Shown piece after piece: positions 1 to 11,039 of a stretch of 64,000 bases of DNA. A program made the position numbers and the translations under genes. Position 1 is the stretch's first letter, and every line of letters starts with the position of its first letter. This DNA comes from Aedes albopictus (taxonomy: Eukaryota; Arthropoda; Insecta; Diptera; Culicidae): positions 325,404,175 to 325,468,174 of the forward strand of contig NC_085136.1 in the NCBI RefSeq assembly GCF_035046485.1, written 5' to 3'. The notes beneath the pieces were generated by a model. The model saw nothing but the letters and a program-made list of their open reading frames with translations, made no database searches and was not told where the DNA came from.

Positions 1-115
1 TCTGAAGTTCTGCTCTTTTGAGTAGTTTGGTTGATCTGGAATATACCGAAAGAGTGAGTGTGGGAATGGATCGTTCAATTCCAACGGGGTCATAGATTAT
101 AGTTGGATAACAGTG
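1..115. repeat. Dispersed repeat, copy 1
   Basis: This stretch aligns by eye with 45024-45130 in the same orientation. Shared words include GAGTAGTTTGGTTG, TCTGG.A.AT and GGTCATAGAT.ATAGTT. Identity looks like roughly three quarters. No coding potential is recognised and the family is unknown to me. Confidence 0.55.
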
Positions 116-212
116 TATTGCAAAAATACATACTGTACAGATGTAGATGCCAAGGGCTCATTTCCAGGGCAGCATACCCGGCGGAACTTGCAACCAAATA
201 AATTAGGTACTG

Positions 213-760
213 TTGGATGAACTGCGTCTCGGATGTCATTGGCATAAGCACATTCAAGCAAGGTTATCAACTGTGGTGAGCTCAAGAATTCAGCGACCGA
301 AGTGTTTCAATATCCAGCACTTTGCAGCAGAAGGTGTGGTAGGCGACATCCTCGGCAAACTGTGGGAGTCTATCCACAGAGCAGGGCAACACGTGATAAA
401 TACTGCTCAACCCAAGTAACATTCTGTGGATCAATTAGTCTTTAAGAGGTTTTAAGAACCGTCATAAAACCTCATACCTTTTATTTTGGTTTCATGATGG
501 TTATAAGAACCTCTTCTAGTCTATTTGACTCGAAAATGTTACTTGGGAAATACGACCCAGAAATGGTTGGTTCGATGAGGAGTGCCAGAATGTGATAGAT
601 TATGATAAACGTTACCAGAAGCGAGCCCAATCGAGAGAATAATTTATCGCAGAAAGCAGAAGCAGTATGAAGAGAAAGTCATTGCAGAGGCAGTATGGAA
701 CAAAGTGATATGCGGAGATTTTACGAAAGTATGAATGGTAGGCGGAGAAAAACAGCGCAG
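213..760 (+). mobile_element. Decayed RTE-like LINE fragment, split by a MITE
   Basis: Conceptual translation gives scraps that resemble the linker between endonuclease and reverse transcriptase in the LINE at 47.8-49.7 kb. Near 370-410 there is a LWESIH..AGQ.VI.TAQ stretch. After the MITE at 411-547 a WFDEECQNVI motif appears (about 565-595), matching [10 protein letters not shown] of the better copy. A RRFYESMNG motif near 715-740 matches [10 protein letters not shown]. Stops and frameshifts are frequent, so this is a dead remnant. Clade assignment (RTE-like) is tentative. Confidence 0.5.
411..547. mobile_element. Short MITE with CCCAAGTAACATT inverted ends
   Basis: The left end reads CCCAAGTAACATT and the right end AATGTTACTTGGG, a perfect 13-bp inverted repeat bounding about 137 bp. 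It sits inside the LINE scrap at 213-760. The interior shares TTAAGAGGTTTT and AAACC words with 2496-2684, which looks like a second copy. No transposase is encoded. Confidence 0.65.
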
Positions 761-1360
761 TCAGAAAACATCATGAAGGTAAGGAGCTGACAGATTAAAC
801 TATGATAGCTACCAGATAGGGGAGCGCCCTTGGATGAACCAAATGTCAAAACCACTTTTTCTTTTCATAGAGCCTCTAAAATCGAAAATACTGTTCAATT
901 TCGGATTCCACCGCGAAGTCCTCGGCCATCATAGGTCGAAATAGCAAGCTTCGTCAAGCAACTGAAAACGGATTTAACACTGAAGGAGACTATCTATAGA
1001 AACAGTGGAAAATGATAACTGCTTGCCGTGTTTCACCGGAAAAATAAAGATAGAAGACGCGAGGCGAAAATATACAAAGGAGGGAAAACAATTCGAGCCG
1101 CATTGGTTGGTGGAAGTAAGTGCTTCGATGGAAATTTTGGTGAAAGTGAAATTTATGCATAAATTTGTCTGTTGTTGGTGTTGCCAACCAGCCAGGAGGA
1201 GTTTCGTATGAAAAGTGGATTCAATTTAATGTTTGAAGAGTCGGTTTTGGTGTGCGATGGCAAAAATATTGAAATTCAGAAGCAATTCATGCAGTTGAAA
1301 AATTAAAAAAAGAATTGAAAAACTTTCAGCAACATTCTTGAAAAGCAACTCCTTCAAGTT
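761..1360. other. No recognised feature
   Basis: Short open frames exist on both strands around 990-1210, but they overlap each other and contain no motif I recognise. There are no clear inverted repeats. I see nothing to annotate. Confidence 0.4.
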
Positions 1361-2412
1361 GAAAAGCTTTTCACAGAAACTGAGAAGCTTCTAACAGAAG
1401 CTGAGAAGCTTCTCACAGAAGCTGAGAAGCTTCTTACAGAAGATGAGAAGCTTCTCACAGAAGATGAGAAGCTTCTCACAGAAACTGAGAAGATTCTCAC
1501 AGAAGCTGAGAAACTTCTCACAGAAGCTGAAAAGCTTCTCACAGAAGCTGAAATGCTTCTCACAGAACCTGAGAAGCTTCTCACAGAAGCTGAGAAGCTT
1601 CTCACAGAAGCTGAGAAGCTTCTCACAAAAACTGAGAAGATTCTCACAGAAGCTGGGAAGCTTCTCACGGAAACTGAGAAGACTCTAACAGAGACTGAGA
1701 AGCTTCTCACAGAAGCTAAGAAACTTCTCATAGAAGCTGAGAAGCTTCTCACAGAAGCTGACAAGCTTCTCACGGAAACTGAGAAGACTCTAACAGAGGC
1801 TGAGAAGCTTCTCACAGAAGCTGAGAAACTTCTCACAGAAGCTGAGAAGCTTCTCACAGAAGCTGAGAAGCTTCTCACAGAAGCTGAAGAGCTCCTCACA
1901 GAAGCTGAGATGCTTCTCACAGAAGCTGAAAAGCTTCTCACAGAAGTTGAGAAGCTTCTCACAGAAGCTGAGAAGCTTCTCACAGAAGCTGAGAAGCTTC
2001 TCACAGAAGCTGAGAAGCTTCTCACAGAAACTGAGAAGATTCTCACAGAAGCTCACTCACAGAAGCTGAGAAACTTCTCACAGAAGCTGAAAAGCTTCTC
2101 ACAGAAGCCGAGAAGCTTCTCACAGAAGCTGAAAAGCTTCTCACAGGAGCTGAGAAAAAGTGTAGAATTAGCATAAGTTAAAATACACAGAAATAAAAAT
2201 AAAAAAAAGAAGCTGAGAAAGGTTCTTACAGTAACTGAGAAGCTTCTTTCAAGAATCTTCTTACAGAAGTTGAGCAGCTTCTCACATAACCTGACAAGCT
2301 TCTCCCAGAAACTGCTGCATGACTTTCGCAGAAACGGAAAAGGTTTCTCAAAGAAACTGGGAAAGCGCCTCGCTGAACTGCATAAGCTTCTCACAGAAGC
2401 TGGTAAAAACCT
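1361..2412. repeat. 21-bp minisatellite (TTCTCACAGAAGCTGAGAAGC)n
   Basis: About 38 near-identical 21-bp units run from roughly 1361 to 2157, with a degenerate tail to about 2412. Each unit holds two palindromes: GAGAAGCTTCTC (with a HindIII site) and AGCTTCT-CAC-AGAAGCT, a 7-bp stem with a 3-nt loop. Because 21 is a multiple of 3 and the unit lacks stops, long frames are open on both strands. The forward frame gives a leucine-bearing heptad EKLLTEA and the reverse frame gives SFSASVR. There is no start context, flanking exon or homology, so I treat these frames as artefacts. A phase slip occurs near 2050. Confidence 0.9.
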
Positions 2413-2495
2413 ATCACAGCATCTGCAACAGTTTTCCATATACGCTATGATAGCTTTTCATAGAAGCTGGGAATGCTTATCACATGAGGTTGAAA

Positions 2496-2684
2496 CCCAA
2501 GCAACAATTAGAAGTTCAATAAGTTCTAAGAGGTTTTTTACGAACCATTCGAAAACCAAAATGATTTATTTTAGTTTCCCTTATTTTCTTGGCCCAAATT
2601 CTTCCTGTTATCATTTTGACTGCACTAGAACCTCCATATAGCTAAAATTCATTTGGGTAGCACCGTTTAGGTAGCATTACTTGG
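2496..2684. mobile_element. MITE related to 411-547
   Basis: The ends CCCAAGCAAC and GCATTACTTGG are imperfect inverted repeats matching the family at 411-547. The subterminal TCTAAGAGGTTTT followed by ACGAACCATTCGAAAACC also matches. It is more diverged than the first copy and encodes nothing. Confidence 0.5.
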
Positions 2685-2910
2685 ATGGAATTTAGTTCAG
2701 AGCAGTAGGAGTACTTAATATTAGGAACAAGGATGGTTTATGGGAAAGAAGTAGCATGGAGTAGGATTTAAGAGGTGTTTGGGTCATATTGAAAGGTGAG
2801 GGATGAGCAAGGATTTCGACTATGTTAGGTATTCCAAAAACTTCCCTAAGCTTAAGTTATCATATTCATGCATAACTTGTGACCTCTCACTATATTATAA
2901 ATAAGGTTTA

Positions 2911-3199
2911 CAGTAGACGTTCGCTCGGTGCAAACGCCTTAATTGCAATGCTTTTTAACTGAAAGTCCGCTAAGTGCAACAATTTTGCAGTTATCGCATC
3001 GCTATCCTTCAAAACGAAATGTCAACAGCGATGCGAAGTTTTTTGTATGCAGTTTTGTTGCAGTGCGATGTTTTTCTAATGCACTTTGGCTGCATTATGC
3101 AGCAACTGACAGTTCTTTGACGTCTGTCAGTTGTTGCAGTTATCGAATTTAATTCGCTAAGTGAAACGTAAACATGTTGCAGTTACCGAACGTCTACTG
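2911..3199. mobile_element. Pogo/Tigger-like MITE with TA target duplication
   Basis: The element begins CAGTAGACGTTCG and ends CGAACGTCTACTG, a perfect 13-bp terminal inverted repeat. TA dinucleotides at 2909-2910 and 3200-3201 form the target duplication. Subterminal text of the CGCTAAGTGCAA and GTTATCG type resembles pogo ends. It is 289 bp long with no transposase. Compare the element at 25698-25946, which has a different sequence but the same end structure. Confidence 0.8.
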
Positions 3200-3289
3200 T
3201 ACATTCATATTGGCTCATATTTGTATGCTTCAACTCGCTATTAGTTCAATGCCTGTCTAAGAATATCTGCGAACTTTCTGGAGTATAAG

Positions 3290-4170
3290 CCATCGGATAT
3301 ACAAGCATCCCTAGTCTGAAACGTGTTTAAACCCATCTTAAGCGCCTTTGAACGGCTCTGAAACCCTCTTAAAATCCCCTAAACACACCTGAAAGGCCTG
3401 TGAATTCCTCGGAACTTACGGGGTACTGCCTAAAAACACTACTGAAATTCCCCTGGCTCATATGCAAATCTCTGAAGCCTTCTAAAATAATCTGGAACCA
3501 GCGTACCAATATTAAAACTTCTTGAAATGGCACTTAGATCTCCTTGAATTCGTCTCTAAGCTCACCTGGAAGCCTGTTAAACCTACTAAAGCCCCCAGGT
3601 TCCACTTAAACGCCTCCTGTATCGACTCGAGACGTCTAGCTACAGCCTGCAACGCAGCTGAAGCATCCTCCATGAAGCTTACCAAAGAGTCTCTGAAACC
3701 CCTCTTGAAAACGCCTCTGAAACCCCCTGTTAAGCCCCTTGGAACCTCCTCTGAAGCCCCCTCGAGCACCTAGATTTACCAAAAGTCATCTGAAGGCCCC
3801 TGACGCGTATAAAACGCATTGAAACGGCTCTGAAATACCTTTGAAAACGTATTTGAGCTCACCTGAAAGCCTGCAAAACTCCTTAAAGCCCCAGCCCTCG
3901 AGATCCGTCTGACACGTCTTCTGGAACGCCTTGATACGTCTTTAAAAAAAACCTCTTGAAACCCCTCTGAAGCTCGCCTGGAAGCCTGTGAAGCCCTTTT
4001 AAACCTTTAACGACCAGAAACGTTTAGAAATGCCCTGAAAACGCCTATGATATACTCCTGAAACTCTCCTGAAACTCGCTCAACAACTTGTGAAGACCCC
4101 CCAAAACCCCTCTGAAACCTTTTGAATGGTCAATCTCACGCATTTCTCGAACACGTGAAAACTTTTCCGA
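3290..4170. repeat. Degenerate CCTGAAACCC-type tandem repeat
   Basis: About 0.9 kb consists of loosely repeated words such as CTCTGAAACCCC, CTTGAAACG and GCCTGTGAAG with variable spacing. It ends just upstream of the duplicated region shared by the two protease genes. Open frames here are by-products of the repeat. Confidence 0.75.
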
Positions 4171-4189
4171 AATTCAGCGAGATATTCTT

Positions 4190-4633
4190 TGACATTGAAT
4201 CTTCAAAATAGAAGATTGAAATCAACAAGAACCAGTAACAATGGAATTGAAAAAATACCGAAATTTGCCATTTCGGTAAGTTGTGAAAACGTTAAAAAAG
4301 TGACTGCAATAAGAAACTCATTTACTTTCTGTATTATAGCATTTAACGATTTTCTGGGAAGTACCCCACCCCCTCAATTACGCCACTGCCCGCCGTTGTT
4401 AGCTGTGACGAGACGACGCGCAGAACCGGAGGCAGGGGCGTTAGCAAACGCAACAACGATCGCTGCTGCGGCTGGTGCTGCTAGAAGATGAGTCAGATTC
4501 CAGCAAAACTGGTTCTCTCCCGAGTACCTAAGTTGTTCTTTCGCTCTCATCATCCAATGTGCGACTTAGTTAGTAGTAGGTGGTCGGGTAGAATCGGTAG
4601 AAATTTGTCCAGCGCCCCGCAGTGTACCTGACG
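4190..4633 (+). promoter_or_regulatory. 5' flank of protease copy A, shared with copy B
   Basis: Blocks here are repeated upstream of copy B (14957-15281): GACATTGAA, CGATTTTCTGGGAAG, AATTACGCCACTGCC, CAGAACCGGAGGCAGGG, CATCATCCAATGTG and TAGAAATTTGTCCAGCGCC. The conservation marks the 5' part of the duplication and probably holds the core promoter and 5' UTR. Copy A has an extra stretch rich in GCTG/CAAC near 4440-4490 and CCCC near 4365. No TATA box is obvious and the transcription start is not determined. Confidence 0.5.
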
Positions 4634-7600
4634 ATGCGCTCGTGTAAAGTGCACAACTGTGGAAGCTCTATTATCGCCACCGCCGCGACGGCGTTGTTGG
4701 TTTGCGGCCTAGTGGCGATCGATCCCGCGCTTTGCCGATTGCAACCGGCTGAGAATGTGTTTCCCACTGACGTGAATAAAGCGTTGCTGCCCAACGTGCG
4801 CCAAGGATTGAATGGTACGCAACATCGTTTGATAGACGTGTTATTTTTTGTGTAATTAGACCTATGATCGCACTTATGTAAGTTGTCTATTTTGTTCCCA
4901 GATTGTCATCTCCGGTACCACAAATATGGTGACTACAACTTAATCTATCCGATCTTTGGAGTTCCCGTGAGGTTGGGTGAGTTCGCTCACATGGCAGCCG
5001 TCGGTTGGACGGGAGCGAATGGCGTTATTGACTTCAGCTGCGGAGGATCGCTGATTACAGCGCGGCACGTTATGACCGGAGCTCACTGTGGCAGTAGAGA
5101 AGGTGTTCCTCCGGATGTTGTCCGACTAGGAGTGATCCACATCAACACCACCTTAGATGACCCCAAAAATGAATTTGCGCAGCAATACAAAATTGAGAGA
5201 TTTCAACGACATCCGGAGCATAAGTTCTCCTCCTACTACTTCGACATTGCCATCATAACTCTGGAGCGACCGGTTACCATAAACGACGTGGTAACCCCCG
5301 CCTGTCTCTGGAACCAACCGGAAGTAGACTTTCCGCGGCTTGAAGCTGTCGGATTCGGCCAAACTTCCTACGCTGGCGACAAAACGCCCATTCTACTCAA
5401 AGTGCAACTGTCACCCATATCGAACGAAGAGTGCGCCAATTTCCACAACTCCAACAACATCCGGAAGCTCCGTAACGGGATTATAGAAACGCAGGTCTGT
5501 GCCCGGGACAGCAAAATGGATACCTGTCTTGGTGACTCCGGTGGCCCTCTGCAGATCAAACTGATGTCCAATCATCGATCAACCCCCTACGTCGTGGGAA
5601 TTACCTCGTTCGGAGTATTCTGCGGAACGGCAGCACCCTCAGTCTACACCAGAGTATCCTCCTACATCTCGTGGATCGAAACGGAAACCGGGGAATCCTT
5701 CGCGCCGGAAACTTGCGCCTCGCGATACATTCAGATGCGAGAGGCAGACGAGTCGATGGTTACCAACCGGGTAGGCGATCACGTGTTCATCGAACCGGAA
5801 AAGAGCTACATGGACATTGAAATAATGGCCAAACACCGAGTGTACCTAGGGTATAACCGGGGATCGAACCGAATCCAGTGGAACTGCGGTGGAGTCCTGA
5901 TCAACGAGGATTACGTGCTGACGGTGGCGCACTGTGACAAGTTTGTGTTCAATTCTACGCCGACCCACGTCAAAGTGGGAGATTTGGACATTCATAAGGA
6001 TCAACCGGGGGCGCAAATCATACGGATAGCACAGTTCATCAAACATCCCAACTATCGGGAGGGATACCTGGAGAACGACATTGCACTGGTCAAACTGGCT
6101 ACCGATGTGAGGTGAGTAAACTCAGTGAATCGTAGTGGATGTGTGTTTGTGTGGTGAAGCACACAGAGGCACAAGTGTGATGAACTTATTTTTAATCGTT
6201 CGGGGATTTCATGTTATTGTAGTTGAGTGTGATTTTAAAAACGATAAACAAATCAAATATGTGATAGGGGTACCTGGGATAATATGCACTGTTGACAGAA
6301 AAGGAACCCGCATTGTTTTCAAGTACCGACCAGATTGGCATCGTAAGCTAGCTGCTAATCTAATCTAATCTGATCTAACACATACGCAACCAGCACAAGA
6401 AGAGCATCCTATAAAATGATCGAGTTAGATTAAGCCCGATTATTATTCTTGCCAATATTGATGCTTGCATCACAGAGAACGTACCGTTTACCGCAAAGAT
6501 GATTCTTTAGAATGATTCGATTTCCAAAAGTTTTAACTTGAAAGACCGCCAGCTAAGAGTTGTTTGCTTAACTGGTAGTGCAGCCTGGACACTGTTACCC
6601 TTCTGACTTCAGCTAGATTGAGGAAATACGTCCCGAGCGTCTGTTCACCAAGGAGGTACGGCTCAAACAGCGTCTATTCTGGCATCCAGCTGCTGAGTAT
6701 GACAAGTTCCTCCACTATTCAATGAGGCATGCCGAATAAAGCTTGAGATCCTAGGACTGAGCTAAGTCCGTTAGCCGAACTTTAAAGAATTCAGATTGGC
6801 GTCGGGTCAAGTTTTGCTATACATACTCTGGCCTACGAGGTGAACACGTTGGTTTCCTGCTCAGCGTTCAGGCCCACGCTGTACTAATGAAGTGAGAATC
6901 TATTATTGTAGCCAGATTCAGAACACGGGTTCGAAACCTTACCATGATTGAATGTTACGCACCAACCGATGCTGTCGAAATGCAAGGCAAAAAGAACTTT
7001 TACAGCCAACTGAATGCTGTCGCGGACATGATTCTGAAAGGTTATATCAAGATCTTCATGGGCGACTTCATCGCGAAGGTTGGTTCCGACAACTTGGGCT
7101 ATGAGCACGTCATGGGACGCCATGGTCTCGGAATAATGAGCGAGAACGGAGAGCTGTTTGCAGAGTTTTGTGACAACAACGATCTATCCTCATCGACCAG
7201 CGCACAAAGTGATATGGGTTTCCCGTGATGGCGTCATGGATAATCAAATCGACCACATCTGCATCAGCCGAAAATGACGGAGACGGAGCCTGCTTCATGT
7301 ACGGAACAAACGTAGCGCCGACGTTGCGTCCGACCATCATCTTTTAACCGCCGAGTTCTAGATCCTGACAATATCCATCGACAGGAGGAGACAATCGGGC
7401 GCAGTTTCAAAATACGCCGAATGGAAGACGCTGCCTCGAAAAGGTCCTTCGTCGAGGAGCTAGAGAACCGGACTGCGGGTATTCCGGAAGATGGAAGCGT
7501 TTCTATGCTGATGGAAGATGGAAGCGTTTCGCGCTGATCAATGGAGCACCATCAAGAAAGCCTTCATCGCCACTGGCGTGAAGGTGAGCTACACATCCGG

Positions 7601-10600
7601 GAAAGCAGTGGATCACAGATGATACCTGGAGGAAGATAGAGGAGCGAAGGAATGCCAAAGTCGTGATAGAGCGAGCGAAAACACGAGGAGCCAAAGCCGT
7701 AGTCCGTGAGCGTCCCTCCTACGACTCTCAAGAAGGAAGTGAAATGCACATGTAGGCTGGACAATAGAACGTGGACGGACTCCCTAGGTGACAAAGGCGA
7801 GAAAGCCGTAAATACCGGCGACATTCGTCTCCTCTTCGATGTCTTACGTCGCTTTAGTGGGACTAAGATGAATGCTATGATGCCCGTGAATGACCGGCTG
7901 ACCAGCTGAAACGCTGATCCGAGAACTTTGGAAACTTTTTTCAAGTGCCGGCTACGCCATCAACCCTCATCATGATCCGCCAAGGATTCGACGCATTATC
8001 CGTGTCAACTCCGAAGCTCCATCAGTGTAGGAGATAGAAAAACAGCCATCCGTAGCATGAAATCGAACAGGGCCCCGGGAGTCGATCGTATATCAGCCAA
8101 GATTCTCAAAGCTGACCCCGTAGTATCTGCACAACTGCTGCACAAATTATTCTGTCACATATGAGAAACCACGACATTTCCGGTCAACTGGATGCAAGAC
8201 GTCTTAGTAAAGGTACCCAAAAAGGGTGACCAGTCTGTATGCGATAATTCGTGGGACATCATGTTACTGTGTATCGTTCTCAAAGTCCTCTGCAAAGTGA
8301 TCCTTAACAGGAGAAGATTGGCGCAGCTCTCCAGTGGCAGCAAGCAGGATTCCGTGCCGGACGATCCTGTGTGGACCGTATTGTCACGCTCCGTATCATC
8401 CTGGATCATATAAATGAATTCCAAGAGTCTCTCTACCTGGTGTTCATTGATAACGATAAAGCTTCCGGACGTCTCAATTACGGGAACTTGTGGGAAGCCC
8501 TCAGGCGCAAGGATGTGCCTGGGAAAATCATCGGCCTCATTGAAGCACAGTACAGGGCATTTTCGTGCAGAGTCCCGTACAATTGTGTCTTGTCCGATCC
8601 CATCCGGGTCGTTGCTGGAGTGAAGTTAGGATGTATCCTGTCACCGCTACTGTTCCTCATCATAAACGACGAGATCCTGGTAGGTGCGATTGATCGTGAA
8701 CCAAATACCATGGAGCACCTAAATAACTTCGAACTGGCTGAGACGTTGCTCTCTTAGCTCAACGGCACTCTGATATGCAGAGCAAGCTCGATGATCTTTC
8801 CGATCGCTCCTCAGCGGCAAGTCTTACCATCAACGTCAACAAGACCAAATCGTTGGATGTAAACATGGTCAATCCTTCCAGCTTTACGGTAGCTAGGCAA
8901 GCAGTGGAGAATGTTGAAAACTTCCAATATCTTGATAGCAAATGGCTAGAACAGCCTGCGCACAACACAGTATCATGACTGTATGTATTAACAAATGTCT
9001 GCAGTTATCGTGGTTCAATAACAGACATTTTTTTCCACTAACTGAATACATATCAGGCCAAACATGTCTAAAGGTCCAATCTGCAGAAGAGAGGCTCTCT
9101 TTGGTTTCCCTCTCTTTCGTTAATATCTCAGCTGTTTATTTGTATTATGATTGTCTCCTTGCATTGAACGATGGTCAAAACAATCGTCTTTTGATTTGTA
9201 CTGCAAAAATAGTTGAAAAGTGTACCATTACATTGCAATAATTGAAAGAGAAAGTGAACAAAGAGAGCCTCTCAAATGCAGATAGGACCTATTGAAATGT
9301 TTGGCCTGATATGTGTTTATTTCTTTCCCCAGATTCGGCCCTGAGGCGATACCGGCCTGCATAGTCGACAATGGACTCACGATGCCCATGTATGAAATGG
9401 CCGGCCTAGGACCCTATAACCTGAATAATTTCCTGCGCGACAACGAACCCATCTCCAACAGTGAGTAGCATCCCCAGTAGGGAAATCTTATTCGATCGTA
9501 AAACAGATCTCCCTATTCCACAGACAACACCCTGGTACTGACCCGAATGCGAGTGGATCCAACGGCGTGCAAGGGAATCAACAGTCCCAATGTGATGTGC
9601 GGTCAAAATAGCAAATTTCTGGTGCCGCAGACGTGTCGAGTGAGTTTTCTATCCGGAATAACCGTTGCATGTCTATCCTTATAGTATACTTTTTTCGGCA
9701 GGTCGAACACGGAGGTCCGCTGGAGCGTGAAACGTGGCACTACGACCGCTACTACACGTACGTGTTCGGACTGACGGCTGCCGGACAGGACTGCGGTTTC
9801 GGCAAAGAGGCGTACTTTGTGCGGACATCGGCACACATCAAATGGATCGAATCGATTGTGCTGGGCAAGGGGCAAAACCAGGTGCAAGGTCGTCGCGTTC
9901 AACGGCAAATTGTGTTTCCATCAGACGATGACGATTACGGACCGACCTATGCGTACAACACGATCGGGATGCCGTGTACGACGCCTCAAAACGTAGCAGG
10001 TGTTTGTCAGTACTACCGAAGCTGTCCCAATGTTAACATGTCTGCTCTTTCTTTGGTGAAATTTTGCCGCCACGGGACAGATCCGGTCGTTTGCTGCGGG
10101 AAATCGCCCAATGAGGAAAAATACAGCATGAAGAAGTGCGTCAGCTACTGGAAACAGTACAAACGACACGAGGAGGAAGAGTACGAGAGCATCCCGTCGG
10201 AAGGACGACCAGTACAGGACAAGGAATATCCGCATGTGGCGTTGATCGGCACCCAGCAGTATGGCCGATACGTCTGGAGTTGTACCGGAGCGTTGATCAG
10301 CGATAGATACGTGCTGACCAGTGCCGAATGCGTCAAATCGGGAACGCATAATACTGTACGGTTGGGAGCGGTCCGTCAAGATAAAGGAACTCAAGATATT
10401 GGGATTGAGCGAGTTATAGCGTACCCGAACTACAACGTGGCGAGGTCGACTGGAAACTTGGCACTGGTTCGATTGTCCGCAAAGGCAGTCTTCAGCGATC
10501 GTGTGCTACCAGCTTGCATATGGCCAAACCACTCGACCGTTCCCCTCAAGATGTATACCCTTGGAGTTGACAATGGTATTGTATTACTCTTATGGATTAA

Positions 10601-10943
10601 ACTGGAAATTATCCTTTTAACCACCTTTCCTCCCGTAGATCAAGTGATGGTTCGTCCACGCATGGCCCGATACAACCAGGACTGCCGGAAATTCTTCAAG
10701 ATGGCCAATCTGGTCGATGAAGAACAGTTCTGTGCGGAGAATTACTACTTCACAGACAACTCGTGCCAGGATAGAAGCGGCGATCCTTTGGAAGGCATCA
10801 TTCTAACCGGTTCCATCAAAATCTCCATTATCGTGGGGACAAGCTCGTACAACGTGGGCTGCCCGGGAAAATCCGACACAGCCACCGTCTATGCACGGCT
10901 TTCCGCGTACAAAAGTTGGATATTTTCCGTTGTGGAAGCATAG
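4634..10943 (+). CDS. Secreted multidomain protease SP-SPH-CLIP-SPH, copy A
   Basis: Six exons with GT-AG introns: 4634-4814, 4902-6111, 9333-9460, 9524-9639, 9702-10575 and 10639-10943, giving 937 aa. A signal peptide is likely (hydrophobic about 13-36). Domain 1 (about 76-330) has an intact triad, His122, Asp175 and Ser273, with Asp267 at the trypsin-specificity position (DTCLGDSGGP). Domain 2 (about 350-610) keeps His404 and Asp453, but the Ser site is His548 (TCRVEHGGPL). A CLIP domain follows (Cys 637, 647, 653, 667, 676, 677). Domain 3 (about 720-937) has Glu754 for His and Asn797 for Asp but keeps Ser883 (SCQDRSGDP). Only domain 1 should be catalytic, and it lacks an Arg/Lys before the expected new N-terminus. 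The family suggests haemolymph cascade control, which is inference. I chose the ATG at 4634 because copy B starts identically. Exon 2 is separated from exon 3 by a 3.2-kb intron that carries a LINE. Confidence 0.88.
6590..8980 (+). mobile_element. Inactivated endonuclease-RT LINE in intron 2 of copy A
   Basis: Translation shows an AP-endonuclease stretch (about 6944-7230) with GDFIAKVGSDN and a downstream DNQIDHIC motif. Reverse transcriptase scraps follow at 8170-8960, including VPKKGDQSVC, SLYLVFID, VVAGVKLGCILSPLLF and INVNKTKSLD. Many stops and frameshifts interrupt it, and the YADD region is destroyed. The 5' part near 6660-6700 (AAACAGCGTCTATTCTGGCA) is the reverse complement of text near 14170-14210 in the neighbouring LINE, so the two share a 5' untranslated segment. 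Intron 2 of copy B (278 bp) lacks this insertion, so it arrived after the gene duplication or was lost from B. Confidence 0.75.
9049..9314. mobile_element. MITE with about 55-bp imperfect inverted ends
   Basis: The left arm begins CATATCAGGCCAAACATGTC and the right arm reads ATGTTTGGCCTGATATG. Further words pair as well (CTGCAGAAGAGAGGCTCTCT with GAGAGCCTCTC). It lies in intron 2 of protease copy A, ending about 18 bp before the splice acceptor at 9331-9332, so it forms the near-acceptor intron sequence. No coding capacity. Confidence 0.7.
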
Positions 10944-11039
10944 ATTATAGTGTATTATACTCATCTCCTCTACGATTAAGAAATGCGTACTCTTTCGAGT
11001 GAAAGAACCTGTAATTGCGAACTGGAATTGTTAGTATAT

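Noticed and set aside
1553..2176. 207-codon + strand frame made of EKLLTEA heptads
   Set aside because: It exists only because the 21-bp repeat has no stops. The reverse strand is equally open, and there is no splice or start context.
1361..2412. CRISPR-like array
   Set aside because: Units are contiguous without unique spacers, and the window is eukaryotic.
4622..4633. Earlier GTG start for copy A
   Set aside because: Copy B begins at the ATG equivalent to 4634, and eukaryotic genes rarely use GTG.
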